In this document: positions 59,201-64,000 of the stretch, piece by piece
Position numbering within the stretch: position 1 is the first letter of the stretch
How the letters are laid out: each line of letters opens with the position of its first letter
NCBI RefSeq assembly: GCF_015160855.1
Contig: NZ_CP063373.1
Location: 6,820,001 to 6,884,000, forward strand
Length of the DNA stretch: 64,000 bases
From: Streptomyces ferrugineus
Lineage (GTDB): Bacteria; Actinomycetota; Actinomycetes; Streptomycetales; Streptomycetaceae
Reading direction: 5' to 3'
Translations under genes and position numbers: made by a program
Notes under the pieces: generated by a model
What the model saw: only the letters and a program-made list of their open reading frames with translations
What the model was told of the DNA's origin: nothing
Databases searched by the model: none

Positions 59201-61927
59201 TCAGCCTTCGACGACCTCGGCGACACCGGTGTCGCCGTCGACCATGACCATGTCGCCCGTGTTGATGCGCTGTGTGGCGTACTTGGTGTTGACCACCGAC
59301 GGCACGTTGAACTCCCGCGACACGATCGAACTGTGGGAGAGCATCGATCCGACGTCGGTGACCACGCCGCCGGCGATGGCGAAGAGCGGTGTCCAGGAGG
59401 CGTCGGTGTAGCGGGTGACCAGGATCTCTCCCGGCTGGAACTCGTCCGCCTGCCAGACCAGGTCCTCCACGATGCGGGCCCGTCCGACGATCCGTCCCGG
59501 ACTGGAGCCCAGTCCTTCCAGGCGCGTCCCGCCGGCCGCGGGTCGCACCGACCGGGTCGGGTCGTGCTCGCCGATGAACGTCAGGGGCGGCTCGGGCAGT
59601 CGGTTGTGGTAGTCGTGCGCGCGCCGACGCTCGTCCAGTTCCGCGCGGGAGAACGCCTCGCGGCCCGTGCGGGTACCGGCGAGGTAGGTCCGGACGTCGT
59701 CGAAGTCGAGGTACGCGACCTCGTCCAGGGAGTGCAGGACGCCTTCCGCGTGCAGCCTGCGCCCGACCTCGTACACCACGTTCCTGACCAGCCAGATCGA
59801 CGTGATCATCGACATGCGCGTGGTCTCGCGCAGCTCGCTGCACAGGGAGTACATGGCGATGACCGTCTCCAGCGTCTTGCGCTGGGGCAGCGGCAGCTTC
59901 TCCAGCGCCGACCGGGCGTCGCCCTCCACCCGGGCCCGGCTGCGCCCCATGATGTCGTCGACGGAGAATCCGTCGGCGGCGTAGCGGCGGATCATCTGGA
60001 AGATGTACGAGGGGTCGTCGATCCAGCGCGGATGGGTGAGCTCCATCTCCTGCCGGCCGCGTGTGCCGTTGGCCCGCAGGAACGGTTCCATCTCGGCGTT
60101 CCAGAAGGCGCGGCCCTCGTCGTCGTCGCGCAGCCGCCGCGCGATCTGCTCCAGCGGCGCCTCGTCGATGATCTTCATGACCCGCGGCCGGGCCCTGGCG
60201 GCCTGGGCGACCTTCCAGATCTCCTGCGCGGATGCCACGGTCCGCAGGCTGGACATGTCGGTCTTGAGACGGTTCTGCAGGTTGTCGCCGTCGGCCCCGA
60301 GCCACTTCCGGCAGAGCTCCGTCAGGACTCCGTAGAAGCCGAACGCGTTGATGTAGTAGGGCATGTAGCCCACGTGTGCGTCGTGGAAGAAGTCGAGGTA
60401 GCGGATGAGCTCGGCGTTGAGCTCGCGGCGGCTCATCCGGGTGAGGTCCAGTCGCCGGGCACGGTCGAACTCGTACAGCCGGGTGGCGACCATCTCTTCG
60501 GCGCGGTGCTTCATGGTCAGCATCTCGGTGGCCGTCGACTGCGCCCAGTGGAGGGTGGACAGGAGGTCGTCGATGCCGCCGGGGAAGGTGCCGAAGGGGT
60601 TCTCGTAGCTGGAGAGGTCGGCCTCCTCGCTGACGAAACGGCTGGTGAAGTGGCGCTGGTCGCGCGTGGGCAGGCACTGGCCCAGCAGATAGGCGGTGTA
60701 GGAGATGTTCAGATAGACGTGGCCCTGGAGATAGCCCATGTGCAGGTCGACGTCGCCGGTGTCGCGGACGCCGAGGGCGGCGGCGCAGTCGCGGTGCACG
60801 TGCTCCTGGTAGTAGCGGGCGAAGCTCAGGCCCAGCGGTGACATCAGGCCAACGAAGATCTCGCCGATGTCCATCCTGGACCAGAGCGTGCCCTGCCGCA
60901 CCGCGTCCGGCTGCGGTGCGACGTAGGGGCTGCGCTTCGCCTCGGCCGCGTTCTCCCGGGGCAGGGTGGTGATCGGCCTGGTCTGCAGCAGATACAGCGT
61001 GCCGTCCCGCAGGGCCCACTCGATGTCCTGCTCGGCGTCGTAGTGGGCGCGGACGTCGAGGGCGAGCCGGGCGAGCGCCGTGAGCTGTTCGCGTGTCAGG
61101 CACGGGGTGTTGCGGTCGGCGGCATCGACCTTGGTCATGCCGATGGTGCCCGGGGTCACGGAGGCGCACTTGGTCACCTTGTAGCGGACGCGCTCCTCGA
61201 CCACCTCCAGCGTGCGGTCGTCGACGGCGAAGAAGTCGCTGGAGACCCGCCCGGACACCAGGCCCTCCCCCAGGCCGCAACAGGCCTCCACGACAAGCCG
61301 GTTGGGCTGTCCGCCGACCGGATCGACGGTGAACAGCACACCGCTGACGTCGGCATGGACCATCTCCTGCACGACCACGGCGATCGAGCCCGCGGAGCCG
61401 CTGTCCCGGTAGGCCGCGGCGCGGTCCGACCAGAGCGAGGCCCAGCAGGTCTTGACCGCCTCCAGCAGTGACTGGTCGCCTGAGACGTCCAGGACGGTGT
61501 CGTGCTGTCCGGCGAACGACTGGGCGGCGGAGTCCTCCCGGCAGGCGGACGACCGGACGGCGACCCGCGGGCGGCCCAGGTCCTCGTAGGCGGCGAGGAC
61601 GGTCCGGGCGATGGACTCGGGCATCTCCCGGTCGACGATCAGTTCACGGATGGTCCGGCTGTCCGCGCCGCGCGCCTCGGCGGCGCGGATCTCGGCCGCC
61701 AGACCGGTCTCGCGCAGGAAGAGGTCGAACAGACCGGTGCTCAGACAGAAGGCGGGCGGGACCGGAAGGCCGGCTTCGATCATCTCGCCCAGCCGGGCGG
61801 CCTTGCCCCCGGCTGTCTCGACGGTGGCACCGGTGCGGCCGAGGGCGATCACCAGGTCCGCGTGCGGCGCCTGCGAGACCGTCGTGGCCGGGGCGGGGGC
61901 CGGGATGCTGTCGGTTCGGGTTTCCAT
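59201..61927 (-). CDS. redH: RedH/PigC-like PEP-utilizing condensing enzyme
   Basis: A 908-residue enzyme with an N-terminal ATP-grasp/PPDK-type domain (GGKAARLGEMIEAGLPVPPAFCL, VRSSACREDSAAQSFAGQHDT, QEMVHADVSGVLFTVDP), a long central domain, and a C-terminal phosphohistidine domain with GSMLSHSSIVSREFNVPSV (His near residue 864). PigC and RedH condense 4-methoxy-2,2'-bipyrrole-5-carbaldehyde with a monopyrrole in the last step of prodiginine formation. Gene neighbours favour RedH over rifampicin phosphotransferase, which has a similar layout. Confidence 0.85.
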   Translation of the reverse strand: METRTDSIPAPAPATTVSQAPHADLVIALGRTGATVETAGGKAARLGEMIEAGLPVPPAFCLSTGLFDLFLRETGLAAEIRAAEARGADSRTIRELIVDREMPESIARTVLAAYEDLGRPRVAVRSSACREDSAAQSFAGQHDTVLDVSGDQSLLEAVKTCWASLWSDRAAAYRDSGSAGSIAVVVQEMVHADVSGVLFTVDPVGGQPNRLVVEACCGLGEGLVSGRVSSDFFAVDDRTLEVVEERVRYKVTKCASVTPGTIGMTKVDAADRNTPCLTREQLTALARLALDVRAHYDAEQDIEWALRDGTLYLLQTRPITTLPRENAAEAKRSPYVAPQPDAVRQGTLWSRMDIGEIFVGLMSPLGLSFARYYQEHVHRDCAAALGVRDTGDVDLHMGYLQGHVYLNISYTAYLLGQCLPTRDQRHFTSRFVSEEADLSSYENPFGTFPGGIDDLLSTLHWAQSTATEMLTMKHRAEEMVATRLYEFDRARRLDLTRMSRRELNAELIRYLDFFHDAHVGYMPYYINAFGFYGVLTELCRKWLGADGDNLQNRLKTDMSSLRTVASAQEIWKVAQAARARPRVMKIIDEAPLEQIARRLRDDDEGRAFWNAEMEPFLRANGTRGRQEMELTHPRWIDDPSYIFQMIRRYAADGFSVDDIMGRSRARVEGDARSALEKLPLPQRKTLETVIAMYSLCSELRETTRMSMITSIWLVRNVVYEVGRRLHAEGVLHSLDEVAYLDFDDVRTYLAGTRTGREAFSRAELDERRRAHDYHNRLPEPPLTFIGEHDPTRSVRPAAGGTRLEGLGSSPGRIVGRARIVEDLVWQADEFQPGEILVTRYTDASWTPLFAIAGGVVTDVGSMLSHSSIVSREFNVPSVVNTKYATQRINTGDMVMVDGDTGVAEVVEG

Positions 61928-61946
61928 GATGAGGTCTCCTGGCCTG

Positions 61947-63038
61947 TCAGGCGCTGTGGACGGGAGAGTTGGTGCCGACGAAGGCGCGGAACGGCTGACC
62001 GGGGATGATCCGCGTGGCCCGCACGTCGGTGAAGCCCGCCTTCTCCATCTGGGAGACCAGTTCGTCGGCCTGGGGCAAGGGGCCGCCGAAGTCGGCGTAC
62101 GTGAACCAGAGGTTGAGCACGTCGAGGCCGAGGTTGCCGCCGCCCTGACACGACGTGGTGAGCAGCATCCGGCCACCGGGGGCGAGGAGGGACCGAGCCC
62201 GTTCGAGCGCCTCGACGCGCTCGGTCTCGGGGAAGTAGTAGATGTTGTTGTGGAGGGTGACCAGGTCGAACTGGGGCTGCAGGTCCAGCGTGCGCAGGTC
62301 TCCCTGGCGGGTCTCCACACGCTCGGTGAGGCCCCATGCGGCCATGTTGTCGGCGGCACGCGCGGCGACTTCCTGCTGAAGGTCGACGGCGACCGCGGTC
62401 AGCCGGGGGTTCGACTCGGCCGCGTATCGCACGTAGGCGCCCGTCCCGCAGCCGATCTCCAGCAGTCGGACCGGGCCCTCGCGGTCGAGCGTCCGGTCGA
62501 TGGCCGCCTGGACCATTGAGCGCAGCGCCAGGGACGAGCGTGCGATGACGGTTCCGTCCTGGTCCTGAAGGGAGAAGCGGCGGCCGGCGGAGAGCATGCG
62601 GGGCGCGTCCAGCAGCACCGGCACATGGAAGCGCAGGATCTCCTCGAGGGCTGCGGCGACGGCGTCGTTCCCGGGCTGGGCCAGGAGCCTGGCCGTGGGG
62701 CTCTTGAGCCGGTAGCAGCCCTCGCGCCGACCCAACTCGCCCAGCCGGACGCCGGTTTCGAGCCAGGCCCTCAGCCGGGGACGGTCGTCCTCGGGGATGT
62801 CCAGGTACTCGGCGAGGCTCTCGAGGTCGCACGGGCGCACCGCCAGGCACCGCAGCACGCCCGAGCCCGCGGCGGAGGCCAGGAACGCCGCCCGGTACAG
62901 CGGGTTGACCAGTGCGGTCGACAGCGTCAGCAGCACCGGGTTGCGCGGGTCCGTGACGATCTTCGCCACGGTCAGCGCGTCCGTGAGCGGTTCCTCCACC
63001 CGGTGCTTGACGTTCCTGGCCAGGCTCAGCAGATCCAT
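61947..63038 (-). CDS. redI: RedI-like SAM-dependent O-methyltransferase
   Basis: A 363-residue methyltransferase. An N-terminal dimerisation/winged-helix region precedes the SAM motif VRLLEIGCGTGAYVRYA (about residues 192-208), and QGDLRTLDLQPQFDLVTLHNNIYYF follows. PigF/RedI O-methylates the 4-hydroxyl of the bipyrrole intermediate. Its ATG lies within the end of the redJ gene (13-base overlap), and the redH gene follows 19 bases after its stop. Confidence 0.83.
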   Translation of the reverse strand: MDLLSLARNVKHRVEEPLTDALTVAKIVTDPRNPVLLTLSTALVNPLYRAAFLASAAGSGVLRCLAVRPCDLESLAEYLDIPEDDRPRLRAWLETGVRLGELGRREGCYRLKSPTARLLAQPGNDAVAAALEEILRFHVPVLLDAPRMLSAGRRFSLQDQDGTVIARSSLALRSMVQAAIDRTLDREGPVRLLEIGCGTGAYVRYAAESNPRLTAVAVDLQQEVAARAADNMAAWGLTERVETRQGDLRTLDLQPQFDLVTLHNNIYYFPETERVEALERARSLLAPGGRMLLTTSCQGGGNLGLDVLNLWFTYADFGGPLPQADELVSQMEKAGFTDVRATRIIPGQPFRAFVGTNSPVHSA

Positions 63039-63904
63039 GAGGGTTCCCTCTTCGCAGTGGGGAGTCGGTCTGGCGCGTCCGGGGCCGGCCTGCCCGGCTC
63101 GTCGGTGAGCCGGGCGAGTTCGCTCCGTATCTCGCGCAGGAGTGACGGCCGCGAGAGGCCGCTGAGGAAGAAGTGGTCGCCCTCCAGGTGGTGGTGGAGG
63201 AGGGAGCCGCTGGTGTACGACCGCCACGCCTCCACGGAGGGTCGCGGCGCGATGGGGTCGCGGGTGGCCGAGAACGCGGTCATGGGACAGTCCAGCGGGG
63301 CCCGCGGTACCCAGCGGTACTCCTCGCACACCGTCAGGTCGGCGCGCAGCACCGGCAGTCGACGGTCCAGGTAGGCGCTGCCGATGGTGTGGTCGTCGCC
63401 GAGGCCGCCGAGGGCGGCCACCAACTGCCGCAGGTCCGCGTCGGACAGCGTCCGGTCGTCGCGGTCGCCGTAGAGGTGGGGCGCCCTGCTCCCGGACACG
63501 AACAGGTGCCGAGGGGCGCTGTGTCCTCGATCGCGCAGCTCGCAGGCGACCTCGTAGGCGAGAAGCGCGCCCATGCTGTGGCCGAACAGGGCGTAGTCAT
63601 GGGCGAGTTCACCCTGAACCAGCGCTTCCGCGATATCGCGGACCAGTGGTCCCATGGCGGAGTAGGGCCTCTCGCGCATCCGCAGACCGCGACCGGGCAG
63701 CAGGACGGGGACGACCTGCACGCCCGCACCCAGCGGGGCGTCCCAGCCGCGGTACACGGAGGGAGTGCCGCCCGCGTACGGGAAGCAGATCAGTCGTAGC
63801 GGCGCGGCATGAGCTCCACTCGCGGGCGTGAGCCCCGGGAACCAGCCGACGGCGGGTGGCCGCGGGGCCGTGGCGGGCCCCGGCGGCCGCTCGGTGATGG
63901 GCAC
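63026..63904 (-). CDS. redJ: RedJ-like type II thioesterase
   Basis: A 292-residue alpha/beta-hydrolase. RLICFPYAGGTPSVYRGW is the type II thioesterase opening, the nucleophile is Ser110 in GHSMGALLAYEVA, the Asp is in SATRDPIAP, and the His in LEGDHFFL. It edits or releases acyl groups from carrier proteins in PKS/NRPS pathways; RedJ assists the prodiginine carrier proteins. The C-terminus is long and proline-rich. Confidence 0.85.
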   Translation of the reverse strand: MPITERPPGPATAPRPPAVGWFPGLTPASGAHAAPLRLICFPYAGGTPSVYRGWDAPLGAGVQVVPVLLPGRGLRMRERPYSAMGPLVRDIAEALVQGELAHDYALFGHSMGALLAYEVACELRDRGHSAPRHLFVSGSRAPHLYGDRDDRTLSDADLRQLVAALGGLGDDHTIGSAYLDRRLPVLRADLTVCEEYRWVPRAPLDCPMTAFSATRDPIAPRPSVEAWRSYTSGSLLHHHLEGDHFFLSGLSRPSLLREIRSELARLTDEPGRPAPDAPDRLPTAKREPSWIC

Positions 63905-63959
63905 GTGGATCCTCGCAGTCCTCGGTCGTCGCTGTTCGTGGGTGTTGGGGGTGCCGGTT

Positions 63960-64000
63960 TCAGCGGGGGACGTGCTTGCGGCCCTCGGGCGAGTTCAGCC
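63960..64000 (-). CDS. C-terminal end of a further minus-strand gene, cut by window edge
   Basis: Twelve sense codons (LNSPEGRKHVPR) and a TGA are readable at the edge, 55 bases upstream of the redJ-like start. Codon third positions are mostly G or C. In the S. coelicolor red cluster redK lies next to redJ, so this may be its end, but too little is visible to identify it. Confidence 0.35.
   Translation of the reverse strand, partial: LNSPEGRKHVPR

Noticed and set aside
59201..61927. Rifampicin phosphotransferase (antibiotic resistance)
   Set aside because: Same domain plan, but the neighbours redG, redI, redJ and redF and the long central domain favour RedH/PigC.
1..64000. CRISPR arrays, rRNA or tRNA genes, complete insertion sequences, plasmid or phage attachment sites
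   Set aside because: No regularly spaced repeats, cloverleaf-type sequences, transposase motifs or integrase genes were recognised on either strand.

Overview
The window is typical Streptomyces chromosome. GC content is very high, genes overlap by ATGA/GTGA in long operons, and several families are actinomycete-typical (SAV2177-type methyltransferase, SCO3242-type prenyltransferase, PucR and FCD-GntR regulators, F420-linked nitroreductase). No rRNA, tRNA, CRISPR array or complete insertion sequence was seen.

Region 1 (1-21.3 kb) is nitrogen catabolism. The left edge holds an operon of gabT, a FAD/Fe-S D-2-hydroxyacid dehydrogenase and a succinate-semialdehyde dehydrogenase (cut by the window edge), divergent from a PucR regulator. 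A second block follows: a DadA/PuuB-like FAD oxidoreductase, a HAD-type dehalogenase-like enzyme, an FCD-GntR regulator, a RidA-like deaminase, a DSD1/D-threonine-aldolase-like PLP enzyme, an SDR, a spermidine/putrescine-type ABC importer, a second aldehyde dehydrogenase and a second DadA/PuuB-like oxidoreductase. Three intergenic regions here share a GTCGACAA-type operator, which suggests a small regulon of the GntR protein. A decayed copy of part of the FAD/Fe-S gene lies at 7.3-7.5 kb.

Region 2 (22.6-37.6 kb, all minus strand, mostly start/stop-overlapped) is the most interesting part. It is a compact biosynthetic operon with GriI and GriH homologues (3-amino-4-hydroxybenzoate from aspartate semialdehyde and DHAP), an ANL ligase, two acyl carrier proteins, a ketosynthase, a short chain-length-factor-like ketosynthase, a second ANL ligase, an ATC-hydrolase-like protein, an NAD(P)-dependent reductase, CreE and CreD homologues (aspartate to nitrosuccinate to nitrous acid), an MFS exporter and a ketoreductase. 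This gene content predicts a nitrous-acid-dependent diazotization pathway acting on an amino-hydroxybenzoate-primed, type II PKS-extended product, like the avenalumic acid and Kutzneria p-coumaric acid pathways. No dehydratase or thioesterase is visible.

Region 3 (37.9-53.2 kb) holds an MHS-family transporter, a SnoaL-like protein divergent from a LysR regulator, a macro-domain protein, a cytochrome P450, an ebo-type operon (EboF, EboE, EboB, EboA, a sugar-phosphate isomerase and an EboC/SCO3242-like prenyltransferase), a phytoene-desaturase-like oxidoreductase, an inositol-monophosphatase-family enzyme and a gamma-glutamyltransferase-family protein. Two copies of a dispersed Streptomyces repeat lie here, one of them inside the prenyltransferase reading frame.

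Region 4 (53.4-56.2 kb) is a TetR-regulated ABC exporter plus a deazaflavin-dependent nitroreductase-type protein. Region 5 (56.2-64 kb) matches one arm of a prodiginine (red) cluster: redJ, redI, redH, redG and redF in the Streptomyces coelicolor order, plus a PlsC-type acyltransferase. The cluster continues beyond the right edge, where a short C-terminal codon run of another minus-strand gene is visible.
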